The notes under the pieces were generated by a model. The model was not told where the DNA came from and made no database searches. It saw only the letters and a list, made by a program, of their open reading frames with translations. Of a DNA stretch of 64,000 bases, positions 49,080 through 58,222 are shown in pieces. The stretch is from NCBI GenBank assembly GCA_944392695.1, contig CALXXN010000002.1, positions 124,001-188,000 of the forward strand, read 5' to 3'. Within the stretch, counting starts at the first letter, position 1; the number at the start of each line of letters is the position of its first letter. A program made the position numbers and the translations under genes. This stretch comes from an uncultured Spirochaetales bacterium (GTDB taxonomy: Bacteria > Spirochaetota > Spirochaetia > Sphaerochaetales > Sphaerochaetaceae).

Positions 49080-49796
49080 TTAGCCCTCATCGACACTCCG
49101 CCCCTGATGGGTCAACAAGGCTTTTGCAAGATAATAATCAGCAGGTGTAGTGACTTTGATGTTGTCATAGGAGCACGGAACCAAGTGAAGGCTATAGCCA
49201 TAATGCTCCATCATGGTACATGAATCTATGAAATCAGTACGCCCTTCGGAAAGCGCCTTCTCATGGCATGAAAGGATATCATCAAGTCGGAAACTCTGGG
49301 GGGCTTTGGCATAGAACCTTGAAGCCCTGTCCTCCACTTCCCTCACCCGGTCACCATCCATATGAAGTATCGTCTCAACAGCAGGTGTACTTGATATCGC
49401 AGAACCATGTTCCCTTACAGAGCATATGTTACTGCTAATCAAATCCTGATCGATAAGAGGACGCACCCCATCATGAATCAACACGATATCTTCAGCATCA
49501 GACTTGAAACGGGATGCAGCCAAAAGCCCCTGTCTTATGGAGAGCTGACCAGTAGCCCCACCCTCGACGACAGATCTGACCTTCGTAAGGGAATATCGTG
49601 CTACAAGATCTTCCATATAGCCAATCCAATCAGGATGACAGGCGATGAAGATATCATCAACTTCAGGATGCTTCTGGAAGTGTTCGATGGTATGTACGAT
49701 GATTTCCTTACCTTCGATTTTCAAGAACTGCTTGGGGCAGGACTGATTGCCCATCCTTGACCCTACACCACCCGCGAAAATGACGACATGAACCAT
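49080..49796 (-). CDS. IspD/TarI-like cytidylyltransferase
   Basis: 238 residues. IFAGGVGSRMGNQSCPKQFL is the CTP-binding loop, HDGVRPLI the metal site and NIKVTTPADYYLAKALL the C-terminal IspD signature. Beside a divergent NAD-dependent SDR gene and in a cluster with two LicD proteins, it more likely makes CDP-ribitol or a similar CDP-polyol for surface polymers than the isoprenoid precursor. ATG 49796 is the start with the motif at the N terminus. Confidence 0.88.
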   Translation of the reverse strand: MVHVVIFAGGVGSRMGNQSCPKQFLKIEGKEIIVHTIEHFQKHPEVDDIFIACHPDWIGYMEDLVARYSLTKVRSVVEGGATGQLSIRQGLLAASRFKSDAEDIVLIHDGVRPLIDQDLISSNICSVREHGSAISSTPAVETILHMDGDRVREVEDRASRFYAKAPQSFRLDDILSCHEKALSEGRTDFIDSCTMMEHYGYSLHLVPCSYDNIKVTTPADYYLAKALLTHQGRSVDEG

Positions 49797-49878
49797 CTTG
49801 CCTTGTCCTTGCTGAAGTTTCAGCAGAGGCAGTATACAATAGCGCTGTGTGGCTGAAAAGGACACACAGGGAGATAGC

Positions 49879-50931
49879 ATGCGTAACAAGGTATTACAAG
49901 AGGACCTGGAAAGGCTCCTTGCAAGCGACTTCATTGATTTCGACAAACTCAGGAACACCAAGCTCCTCATCACTGGAGCCACTGGTCTTATTGGTTCAAA
50001 CCTCGTAAGCGCACTTACCTACCTGTCTGAAGAAAGAGGACTCAACATCCATATTGATTGCTTGGTTCGTAATAAAGGAAAAGCTGAAAAGATTTTGGAT
50101 TCTGAGCACCTTGCCTTTGATTGCATCAATTTCATCGAAGCGGATATGACAACATGGAAACCAATCAAAGGGACTCATTATGACCATATCCTCCATCTGG
50201 CAAGCCCTACTGACTCATCATATTTCCTGAATCATGCTGTCGAACTTATCCAGTTGGTTTTCAATGCGACCAGCAACATGCTTGAAGCAACGCGTGATAC
50301 AGGTGCAGCCTTCCACTACTTCTCATCAATGGAGGTATATGGAACACCTCATGATGACAGCAGGATCCATGAAGACTTCATAGGAAGCGCACCACTTACG
50401 ATGAGTGCACGTTCAAGTTACAGCGAAGGGAAAAGACTATGCGAGACGCTATGCAGGGCTTATTTTGAAGAGCATGACACCCCTATCAATGTACTGCGCC
50501 TGACTCAGACAATAGGACCAGGAATCGCATCTGATGACAAACGGGTCTTCGCCCAGTTCGCACGTTGTGCCGCAAACAAAGAGGACATAGTATTGAAGAC
50601 CAAGGGCGGTACTAAGCGCAGCTATGTATACACAATGGATGCAGTGGCGGCTGTACTGACCATCATGACAAAAGGAACGAGAGGTGAAGCCTATAACATA
50701 GCGAACGAAGATGCTTATTGTTCGATACTCGATATGGCCAACATGGTTGCCAAGGAGATCGCGGATGACAAGATTTCCGTGTTGATAAGAGAGGATGCAA
50801 CCGCCGCCAAGGCCTACCTCCCCGACCTCTGCATGAACCTGGACTGCTCAAAACTCCAATCACTCGGCTGGAAGCCAAGCATAAGACTCAAAGACATGTA
50901 TCTCAGGATGATGGCAGCAGGTTGGTCATGA
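49879..50931 (+). CDS. NAD-dependent epimerase/dehydratase (extended SDR)
   Basis: 350 residues. LLITGATGLIGSNLV binds NAD, SSMEVYG and YSEGKRLCE give Ser and Tyr-x3-Lys. AGGGAG lies five bases before ATG 49879. It is divergent from the cytidylyltransferase gene with 82 bp between start codons; such pairs occur in ribitol- or polyol-phosphate pathways, but the sugar nucleotide cannot be named. Confidence 0.88.
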   Translation: MRNKVLQEDLERLLASDFIDFDKLRNTKLLITGATGLIGSNLVSALTYLSEERGLNIHIDCLVRNKGKAEKILDSEHLAFDCINFIEADMTTWKPIKGTHYDHILHLASPTDSSYFLNHAVELIQLVFNATSNMLEATRDTGAAFHYFSSMEVYGTPHDDSRIHEDFIGSAPLTMSARSSYSEGKRLCETLCRAYFEEHDTPINVLRLTQTIGPGIASDDKRVFAQFARCAANKEDIVLKTKGGTKRSYVYTMDAVAAVLTIMTKGTRGEAYNIANEDAYCSILDMANMVAKEIADDKISVLIREDATAAKAYLPDLCMNLDCSKLQSLGWKPSIRLKDMYLRMMAAGWS

Positions 50932-50938
50932 TTTGCGT

Positions 50939-50967
50939 TTGATTTACAGCAAAGCCTCCCTTATATT
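50939..50967 (+). promoter_or_regulatory. Promoter of the nucleoside kinase gene (leaderless type)
   Basis: TTGATT, 17 bases, TATATT; the ATG at 50975 is seven bases after the -10 box and has no ribosome site. Confidence 0.65.
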
Positions 50968-50974
50968 CTTCCAT

Positions 50975-52639
50975 ATGGAGAAAGTCTGCATGATCTGCTC
51001 CGGCAAGGAGCACATGGTTACAAGAGGAACTTCAGCAAGGGAGGCCCTCGGCCTTCCTTCAGCACCTGTTTATGAGGAAGATCCAGTAGTGGCAGTCCTG
51101 GTGAATGGAGAGTTCAAGAACCTCCATTACAGCCTTGTACATAGGAAGACCACGCTTGAACCCATAAAGCTGTTCTCCCCTCTTGGCAAGAGGGTCTACC
51201 GCCACTCGATCTGCTTCCTCCTGTCCTATGCCGCATCGAAGCTCTATCCAGAATCTCATCTCGAAATAGGACACAGCCTTGGAGATGGCTTCTATTTCCG
51301 CTTCACAGACAAGGCTGTCGCTGACGAAGACATCTCCAAGCTGACAGCGATAATGGAGGAAGCTGTCTCCAAGAAGCTGCCAATCCACAAGGAAAAACTC
51401 CCCTACCCGGAAGCTGTCGAGACATTCACAGGGCGTACATTCAAACATACAGCAGAGCTGCTTGCGACTCGTAATGACGGGGATATCACGGCATACAGCC
51501 TTGATGGGTTCATCGACATCTCTTACGAACCACTTGTCACCAATACATCCGTACTCTCACTCTGGAAACTACAGAAGTACGAAGAAGGGATGTTGCTGCG
51601 CTATCCTCAGTCGAGGGACTTCAAGCAGCTGAACAAGTTCCAGGACAATCCCCTGCTCTTCTCTGTCTTCAAGCGCAGCGCTGTTGAGAACCACGTACTC
51701 AAAGTCGGATCCCTTGGACAGTTGAACAGCACGATACTCTCAGGAAAGACCTCTGAGCTGATCCAACTGTCAGAAGCGATGTTCAACGCGCGTGTACAGG
51801 AGATTGCCAACGACATCGCTTCCCGTGGAAGCATCAAGGCCATATTCATCGCAGGCCCTTCATCCTCTGGCAAGACGACGTTCTCATTGAAACTCTCACA
51901 ACAGCTGAAGATCCGCGGACTCGATCCAATCAAGATCTCACTTGATGACTATTACTTCACCCGAGACCTTGTGCCTGTCGATGAAGATGGCAACAAGGAC
52001 TACGAGGTCCTTGAAGCACTCGACCTGGATTTCTTCAGAGGGAACCTCTCAGAGCTCATCTACAATGGAGAGACCCTGTTGCCACACTTCTCTTTCAAGG
52101 AGAACGCAAGGCACATGGCAGAGCAGGCTACGGTGATGGACAAGTCTTCTGTCTTGATCATCGAAGGCATACACGGTCTCAATCCAACCTTGGCCCCTGA
52201 CCTTGATCCAGGACTATGCTACAAGATCTACATCTCCGCACTGACAAGCATCATCATCGATGACCACAACAGGATCAGCACTACGGACAACAGGATCATA
52301 AGACGTACGGTAAGAGACTTCCGTACACGTGGTGTCAAGACTGAGGAGACCCTGTCGATGTGGCCATCAATCGAGCGCGGCGAGAAGAACCACATCTTCC
52401 CCTATCAGAACAACGCTGATGCGATAATCAACAGCTCCATGCCATACGAGCTGGCAGCCCTGACGCCCTATGCCCTCAACCTCTTGCGTTCAGTCAAGCC
52501 AAACGCTGGCATGGCCTATGCGACCGCACGCCGTCTCCTGAAGTTCCTTGAACTCATCTACACCATCCCCGCAGATGACATCCCCCGAGACTCAATCACG
52601 AGGGAGTTCCTTGGAGGATCTGTGTTTGGAGCTGTCTGA
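50975..52639 (+). CDS. Uridine kinase-like nucleoside kinase with ThrRS-like N-terminus
   Basis: 554 residues. The first about 280 resemble the TGS and editing-like front of threonyl-tRNA synthetase (HSICFLLSYAASKLYP, LEIGHSLGDGFYFRF). Then a P-loop kinase follows: Walker A FIAGPSSSGKTTFS, LDDYYFTRD, and IIEGIHGLNP. It should phosphorylate uridine/cytidine or another nucleoside. This fused architecture is common in spirochaetes and clostridia. Its TGA abuts the stop of the convergent glycosyltransferase gene, forming TGATCA. Confidence 0.88.
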   Translation: MEKVCMICSGKEHMVTRGTSAREALGLPSAPVYEEDPVVAVLVNGEFKNLHYSLVHRKTTLEPIKLFSPLGKRVYRHSICFLLSYAASKLYPESHLEIGHSLGDGFYFRFTDKAVADEDISKLTAIMEEAVSKKLPIHKEKLPYPEAVETFTGRTFKHTAELLATRNDGDITAYSLDGFIDISYEPLVTNTSVLSLWKLQKYEEGMLLRYPQSRDFKQLNKFQDNPLLFSVFKRSAVENHVLKVGSLGQLNSTILSGKTSELIQLSEAMFNARVQEIANDIASRGSIKAIFIAGPSSSGKTTFSLKLSQQLKIRGLDPIKISLDDYYFTRDLVPVDEDGNKDYEVLEALDLDFFRGNLSELIYNGETLLPHFSFKENARHMAEQATVMDKSSVLIIEGIHGLNPTLAPDLDPGLCYKIYISALTSIIIDDHNRISTTDNRIIRRTVRDFRTRGVKTEETLSMWPSIERGEKNHIFPYQNNADAIINSSMPYELAALTPYALNLLRSVKPNAGMAYATARRLLKFLELIYTIPADDIPRDSITREFLGGSVFGAV

Positions 52640-53770
52640 TCAGGCCTTTGCGTAAAACGCATTCGTGTCCGCTATGATCTGCTCCATGAACTTGTCAGAA
52701 TCGAATTCTATTGGGAGCGATGAGTAACGGGCCGCCATGTCGCCGAGGACTGCTGCATTATTGTAGCAGGATTCTACAATGCTTACCTGCTTGGAGACCT
52801 TGCCTTCGCACCAGCCAACCTCGTTTTCCGCAAAGAAAAGTCTTGTAGCGTGGGCAGCGTAAAGCAGGTCAGATATGATACAAGGGCGATGGAGGTAGAT
52901 GGACTCCATCAAGGCATTAGCGCCAGCCTTGCCAATCTGGATATCGCTGGCAATAAGGTACTCGTTAACATTGCTGACGAAGCCAGGACGATGGAAATCA
53001 ATGTACGGATAAGCTTGGCAGAAACGGTCGAATGCCTCGTTTGTAGAACGGCTCATGCCTCCAATGGCGACAATCTGCCAGTTGTAACCTTGATCAACCA
53101 TCTTATACAGGAAATTGGGCTTGCCGATACCCTCTCCTCCAAGTGCGAAGAGGACAGTGAACTTATCCTTGAGACCGAGTTTCCTGCGAGCCTCCTCCTT
53201 TGTGATAGGCTTGTAATTCTTGATATATGACTGTAGGGGGAAGGGACAAAGCGAGACAGTCTCTTCTGGCTGACCTTTGCGGATTGCATTCCGACAGCCA
53301 AGCTCAGTCGGCAGATACATCTTTGTCAGATCCTTGTTGACACCAGAAACCGGGGTATCAAAGACATCAGCAGCATATTGATAAACAGGTATGTTGATAC
53401 CAAGTTTTTTGAGTGCGGCAGGAAGGATGATGCCACCAATGAAGTTTGTGGAAAGGATGAAATCTGGTTTGAATTTCCTATACCAATGCTCAAGGCTCGA
53501 TAGGTGCCCTTTGGTTTGCCCCACCATTTTGATCAAAGTCGAGCTAAGCCTGGTATCTGTACAACGGTGCGCCACACCTTCAAGTGTCGGATGATGCAGG
53601 AGGAAACGCCAATCATACTTGCAGAACCACTCCCAGAAAGGCGTGCCCATGACGACGAAGAGATCCTCGACTATTGCATTGTGTCCTGCATTGTTGAAGC
53701 TCTCAGCCAACGCCTTTGCCGGGATGTAGTGTCCCTTGCCTGCGTTGACATATAACATCGCACCACGCAT
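52640..53770 (-). CDS. MGDG synthase-like glycosyltransferase (GT28)
   Basis: 376 residues. The front MLYVNAGKGHYIPAKALAESF matches MGDG synthases and processive diacylglycerol glucosyltransferases; the donor-binding part has FALGGEGIGKP and GKAGANALMESIYLHRPCI. It probably glycosylates diacylglycerol at the inner membrane. With the GT4 enzyme upstream it could build a diglycosyl lipid. It has a promoter of its own and an AGAGAGG ribosome site. Confidence 0.85.
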   Translation of the reverse strand: MRGAMLYVNAGKGHYIPAKALAESFNNAGHNAIVEDLFVVMGTPFWEWFCKYDWRFLLHHPTLEGVAHRCTDTRLSSTLIKMVGQTKGHLSSLEHWYRKFKPDFILSTNFIGGIILPAALKKLGINIPVYQYAADVFDTPVSGVNKDLTKMYLPTELGCRNAIRKGQPEETVSLCPFPLQSYIKNYKPITKEEARRKLGLKDKFTVLFALGGEGIGKPNFLYKMVDQGYNWQIVAIGGMSRSTNEAFDRFCQAYPYIDFHRPGFVSNVNEYLIASDIQIGKAGANALMESIYLHRPCIISDLLYAAHATRLFFAENEVGWCEGKVSKQVSIVESCYNNAAVLGDMAARYSSLPIEFDSDKFMEQIIADTNAFYAKA

Positions 53771-53802
53771 TTTCTTCCTCTCTTCAGTTGTGAACCTCGA
53801 CT

Positions 53803-53831
53803 ATGATACAGAAGTGACAACTGTATAACAA
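53803..53831 (-). promoter_or_regulatory. Promoter of the GT28 gene
   Basis: On the minus strand TTGTTA (53831-53826), 17 bases, TATCAT (53808-53803). Confidence 0.55.
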
Positions 53832-53890
53832 GTGGTAGTTGTTTTCGTTACACACCGCACCTGCCAATGTCGACAAAACACGCTACAATG

Positions 53891-55060
53891 TCACATACTC
53901 GCGCTGTACTTATTATCTGCAATGACCTGCCCAAAGACACTTTCAAGATTTGATGCGAAGTTAGGGAGCGAGAACTTATCGACACTTTCCTTCGCCGCAA
54001 CCCCCATCTGTATACGTAATTCCTTATCGTCAATGAGGCGTATCGCGGATTCATGGAAACTGTCCTCATCAATGAAATCAAATCCATTGACACCTTTGAT
54101 CAGTGACATGTCCAAGGCAGGATCCTGTCGGCAGAGGATTGGAAGACCACAGGCCAGGGCCTCGATATAAGTCAGCCCTTGGATCTCGCTCTTACTGCTG
54201 CTTACGAAAAAATCACCACACTTGTAATATTTCCAGACATCATCCATCGCGATGTTGCCTGCAAAACGCACGATATCTTCCAAATCCAGGTCTTTCACCT
54301 GCTTTTCCAGAGTCTCACGTTCTGTACCGTCACCGACTATCAGCAGCCTGGCATCATCCCGGAACTTGGAAAGAGCGTGGAAATGCTCAACCGTCTCCGA
54401 TACATTTTTCTCTTCACTTAAACGACATACTGACACAAGGACAACATCTGATTTGGAAAAACCGAATGAAGCTCTAAGTTCATCCCGTTCATCATCAGGA
54501 AGCTTCCCATCAAGATGGGAAAGGTCGAGCCCACATGGTATTATCTCCATCGGATTCTTGACTTCGTAGCTCTTAAGAAGATCATAAATCTTATTGGTTG
54601 GGCAAATGACGAAGTCAGCAGCCTTCATGAACTTCGGTACAAATGTGGAAGTAGCCCACTGCCATAACCTATCGCTCTTCGTGAAATGGACACCATAGGA
54701 AGAGAAATCAGTATGACAAGTATGAACCAATGGTATGTGGAGCTTGCGTACGACCTTCTTGGCATAAGCCATCGTGAAGAACTCACACTGGGAATGTACT
54801 ACATCAGGATGCCATTCATAGATATCTTTCAAGAGCGGGTCATGGAAATTCAATGTGGCATATGAATCCTTGTACAACTGAGGGATGGTGCTCTTGATGT
54901 AGTAGACACCATCCTTGTACTTGGAAACCTTGCCTTCATATATCGTGAGGATCCTGACCTCATGGCCTTCCGCCTCCAGGCACTTCCTCTCGTTCAATAC
55001 CGCAGTTGTCACACCACATTGGAATGGAAGATAGAACTCTGTGGTTATCAGGATCCTCAT
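53891..55060 (-). CDS. Family 4 glycosyltransferase, diacylglycerol glucosyltransferase-like
   Basis: 389 residues, GT-B fold. The N-terminal half has FQCGVTTAVLNERKCLEAEGHEV in pieces typical of 1,2-diacylglycerol 3-glucosyltransferases, DVVHSQCEFF and VHTCHTDFSSYG; the C-terminal half has VCRLSEEKN and the E-x7-E motif (SEIQGLTYIEA). It likely makes the first glucosyl lipid, used by the GT28 enzyme encoded downstream. An alpha-linked product is inferred from the family's retaining mechanism. Confidence 0.85.
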   Translation of the reverse strand: MRILITTEFYLPFQCGVTTAVLNERKCLEAEGHEVRILTIYEGKVSKYKDGVYYIKSTIPQLYKDSYATLNFHDPLLKDIYEWHPDVVHSQCEFFTMAYAKKVVRKLHIPLVHTCHTDFSSYGVHFTKSDRLWQWATSTFVPKFMKAADFVICPTNKIYDLLKSYEVKNPMEIIPCGLDLSHLDGKLPDDERDELRASFGFSKSDVVLVSVCRLSEEKNVSETVEHFHALSKFRDDARLLIVGDGTERETLEKQVKDLDLEDIVRFAGNIAMDDVWKYYKCGDFFVSSSKSEIQGLTYIEALACGLPILCRQDPALDMSLIKGVNGFDFIDEDSFHESAIRLIDDKELRIQMGVAAKESVDKFSLPNFASNLESVFGQVIADNKYSASM

Positions 55061-55073
55061 TACTCCTCCTTTA

Positions 55074-56351
55074 TCAGGCCTTCGTTTCCATATGCCTCTT
55101 GCCTGCCCAGTATGTCAGGACACCAGCTGTGATATAGAAGAAACAGTTACAGGCACTATAACCGTTGAAGAAAATGTATACATCTGTCTGATTCTGCACG
55201 AGTATGCAGATGAAGATACTGAATGATGCAAGATATGTAAGGCCAGATGTTGAGAACAGGCTCTTCCTGTCCATCTTACACAGGCCTTTGATTGAATACA
55301 CGATGATACCAACAACAAAGATCATGAATGCAGCTGCAGCCAAGATACCATAACGGGCACCTAAATCAAGGAAGATATTATGGAAGTGATATCGGTCCGT
55401 ACCTCCATAAGAGGGTAATTCCCTGAATTCTGGAATTGAATGCCCTCTGAAAGGATCTTCCGTGATCATATGGATTCCATCAAGGTATATCTGCGTCCTC
55501 TTGGTAATCAACGTATCTATAGTCGCAATATCAAAAGAGAAGTCGCTGATATCCATCCTTGAGAACACAATAGAAAGGCCTACAACCAGACACAGCATGA
55601 CTACTAAGCAAAGAACTATGATGAATGTCTTCTTTTTCAATACTTTGGAGGAAATGAAGAGGGCAAACACAACAAGGCCAGCCATCAATCCCATCAATGG
55701 TCCTCGTCCATTGGCGAAATACATTGGCAACCCATTAATTATGAAGGCTACTACACAAGCTATCCTTTCCCATGTCACTTTGCGGGTGGAAAAGAACATG
55801 CAAATCATGATCATTGCGATACTTGTCATTTCTGAGAGCCTGACAGGATTTGCAGTGAATCCAGTCAAACGACCACTTCCAAGACTTTCCACATGGAAAA
55901 CCATGTTTATCAAATTCCACAGTGTCACAACAGTTGCGAAAACTGCAAAACAAGCTTCAACAGGCGCGAGCCGCTTGCGTTCATCCAGACGCAACCAGGC
56001 AGCTCCAAGGACAAGACCGTTTATCGGAATCATCAGGGCATAATCCCTTGCCCTTCCTGTTGGATCCTGAACCACCAAGTACGAAATCAGCTCGAAGGCG
56101 AAAAAGGCCAATGCCGAAATTCCAAGCAACTTATCGCACTTCAAGTTGCCTGCAAATAGGTTATACACCATCAATACAACTGTATAAGCCGTCAAAACAG
56201 GCATGACAATCCAACCAAGATTATCTATGAACCAGTAATTACTATAGAAAACTGTGGTGAGGGCAAAAAAGATATATATCGGACACAGTCCCAAGAGCAT
56301 CCTCATGGTCTTATTTGCTTCCACCTTGTCAATCAATGGTTGTATCGTCAT
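55074..56351 (-). CDS. O-antigen ligase/polymerase-like membrane protein
   Basis: 425 residues with about eleven membrane helices and one large external loop. The loop carries FRGHSIPEF and the conserved RYHFHNIFLDLGARYG, the Wzy/WaaL-type motif. It would polymerise or ligate undecaprenyl-linked glycans on the outer face of the inner membrane. It lies between the DUF4422 and GT4 genes on the same strand. Confidence 0.87.
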   Translation of the reverse strand: MTIQPLIDKVEANKTMRMLLGLCPIYIFFALTTVFYSNYWFIDNLGWIVMPVLTAYTVVLMVYNLFAGNLKCDKLLGISALAFFAFELISYLVVQDPTGRARDYALMIPINGLVLGAAWLRLDERKRLAPVEACFAVFATVVTLWNLINMVFHVESLGSGRLTGFTANPVRLSEMTSIAMIMICMFFSTRKVTWERIACVVAFIINGLPMYFANGRGPLMGLMAGLVVFALFISSKVLKKKTFIIVLCLVVMLCLVVGLSIVFSRMDISDFSFDIATIDTLITKRTQIYLDGIHMITEDPFRGHSIPEFRELPSYGGTDRYHFHNIFLDLGARYGILAAAAFMIFVVGIIVYSIKGLCKMDRKSLFSTSGLTYLASFSIFICILVQNQTDVYIFFNGYSACNCFFYITAGVLTYWAGKRHMETKA

Positions 56352-56450
56352 CTCACAAACCTCTCATCGTGCGAATCTCAGGCAGCTTTGTTTGTATTGG
56401 CAGCGGAGATACTCTCCACGAGATTCACAACTATGTCAATGAAACCTTTT

Positions 56451-57284
56451 TTATACCCCACCCCTTGAGAGATTTTGCAAGGCCCAGCGTATCGCATCCG
56501 GATCTTCTGTGCAAATCACTGGTTGCTCCTTGATTTTTCCACCATGCGCCAGAAGGCTCTCGATGAAAGCATGCATCAGCCGCTCCCCAAGGAATCCATA
56601 AACACGCTTGTTATATTCATCATAACAGGGCAGCCTCGCATCAATCTCATCTTCAACACCATCCAGCACATTGAACATGAACGAACAACATTCATCCATC
56701 AATTCGCGTCTTGAGACAATCATGTTGAACGCATATGTCCAATGACGATCCATTGCTGTATCAAACGGAACAAGCCATTCTGGACATGCACGGGCTATGT
56801 AATCACGACATGCGTCCAAATCCTCGACATGGTGTTTTGAAGCATAGCTTTCCCTGACCGTCATCCCACGTGGATGTTTCTTGCGACGTACGACTATTGC
56901 GTCATAGCCTTTGTCAAAAATGCCACACATCTGGTCACCATGGAGGAAAAGACAGTTGGCACCAGTCAAGACTTTGAGCAAATGCCCAAGTCCAGTTCCA
57001 AAATAACGTCGATAATGACAAAGTCCTTGATAATCAGACTTGTCATTCTTCCACAACCAGTAAAGAGCTGTGAGTTCGCAATATGAACTGTTCTTGAAAG
57101 CGATGTTCTCGCCACATCCATCATATACGGCATCAGCAGCAAGGTGCCCTTCTTCATATGCCTTACGGCCATATGGCCCAACGAAAACCTGCTTATAGCA
57201 GGCATCATCAATCAGCTTCGGAGAATCCTTGTGTGTGACAATATAGACACTAATACTTTTCTCCTGATTGGAGGTATGTATCAC
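56451..57284 (-). CDS. DUF4422-family glycosyltransferase
   Basis: 277 residues. The family pattern is visible: ISVYIVTHKDSP, CELTALYWLWKN, GLCHYRRYF and the conserved DAIVVRRKK. DUF4422 proteins are found in capsule and exopolysaccharide clusters as galactosyl- or similar transferases. The start is GTG 57284, because TGGAGG lies five bases before it; an in-frame ATG at 57296 is followed immediately by GGAGG and would overlap the ribosome site. GTG overlaps the stop of an 11-codon upstream ORF (GTGA). Confidence 0.82.
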   Translation of the reverse strand: MIHTSNQEKSISVYIVTHKDSPKLIDDACYKQVFVGPYGRKAYEEGHLAADAVYDGCGENIAFKNSSYCELTALYWLWKNDKSDYQGLCHYRRYFGTGLGHLLKVLTGANCLFLHGDQMCGIFDKGYDAIVVRRKKHPRGMTVRESYASKHHVEDLDACRDYIARACPEWLVPFDTAMDRHWTYAFNMIVSRRELMDECCSFMFNVLDGVEDEIDARLPCYDEYNKRVYGFLGERLMHAFIESLLAHGGKIKEQPVICTEDPDAIRWALQNLSRGGV

Positions 57285-57316
57285 AGGCACCTCCATATGT
57301 CAGTGAAAGGGGACAT
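57281..57316 (-). CDS. Short upstream ORF, possible leader peptide
   Basis: Eleven codons, MSPFTDIWRCL, after a strong AGGAGG four bases upstream. Its TGA overlaps the GTG of the DUF4422 gene as GTGA, and the ribosome site of that gene lies inside it. This fits translational coupling: ribosomes finishing here would re-initiate. Product too short to classify. Confidence 0.5.
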   Translation of the reverse strand: MSPFTDIWRCL

Positions 57317-57402
57317 CGCTCCTCCTAAAGCAGAATCCAGGATTGAGGACTTCAATGAAGTATAACACCAATCAGGATATAAAATGAACAAGGATGATAT
57401 AC

Positions 57403-58215
57403 CTACTGGATGTATGCGCATCTGATATGTTTTGCAGCCTTCCGTTTCCTCTCAGGAGGCGGGGTCATGTAATCCCCGTACACTTTCTTGAGTATTTCAT
57501 CATAACCTGCAGGCACGGGATACAGCCTATCCTCATAAGGAAGCATCAGGACTTCATCCCAGCAAGCGGATGGATAGAAAAGATGAAAACTGTTCGAGGA
57601 AGTCGGGCTCATCAGGAAATCAGTACGGTCAGGACAATTGCAGATATCAAAAATCTGTTTTGTGAAGCGTTCTGGTTTGATATTGATGTCGCTCAACTTA
57701 GTATCCTGGCAAATCAAATTGAATAGGAGCAGTTTCAGTTTTGTCGATGGCACTGATTGCTTATACAAGCTCATCCAGCGCCGATGTTCCAACGCCTCAA
57801 GGCTCCTCACGGGAAATGCATCCACATCTGGAACACCGTCCAAGACAAAAACATCAATGAACACGCCTAGGTCATCACGCCACTTGTAACACTTCTCCCT
57901 GACATGAGTGTTTGTCGCAACAACCTTTGGCATCAGATATGGATAATCAGCGGAACTATCATGCCAGAGAAGTTTGAACCCCGGCTTGCAGAGCTTGTTG
58001 AAATTTGAAAGGAAGACCTGGAAATCATCACGGAACATCCAGATATCAACATCATCATCCCAAGGGATGAAACCCTTGTGACGGATAGCTCCAAGCAAAG
58101 TCCCGTATGCCAGGTAAAAACCTGTATCAATCAAACCGCATACCCTTTGGATTTCATCAAGGCAATCAAGGGCAATGCGCTTCCTATCTTCCAAAGTAAG
58201 AGTTTTCTTCTCCAT
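57403..58215 (-). CDS. LicD-family phosphotransferase (1)
   Basis: 270 residues. The nucleotidyltransferase-fold motif GTLLGAIRHKGFIPWDDDVDIWM is split over residues about 44-66, with the metal-binding DDDVD. LicD enzymes move phosphocholine, ribitol phosphate or similar from a CDP donor onto glycans. The C terminus GDYMTPPPERKRKAAKH recurs in the second LicD. ATG 58215 follows GAGGTGG. It lies directly downstream of a GT2 gene. Confidence 0.9.
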   Translation of the reverse strand: MEKKTLTLEDRKRIALDCLDEIQRVCGLIDTGFYLAYGTLLGAIRHKGFIPWDDDVDIWMFRDDFQVFLSNFNKLCKPGFKLLWHDSSADYPYLMPKVVATNTHVREKCYKWRDDLGVFIDVFVLDGVPDVDAFPVRSLEALEHRRWMSLYKQSVPSTKLKLLLFNLICQDTKLSDINIKPERFTKQIFDICNCPDRTDFLMSPTSSNSFHLFYPSACWDEVLMLPYEDRLYPVPAGYDEILKKVYGDYMTPPPERKRKAAKHIRCAYIQ

Positions 58216-58222
58216 ATCCACC

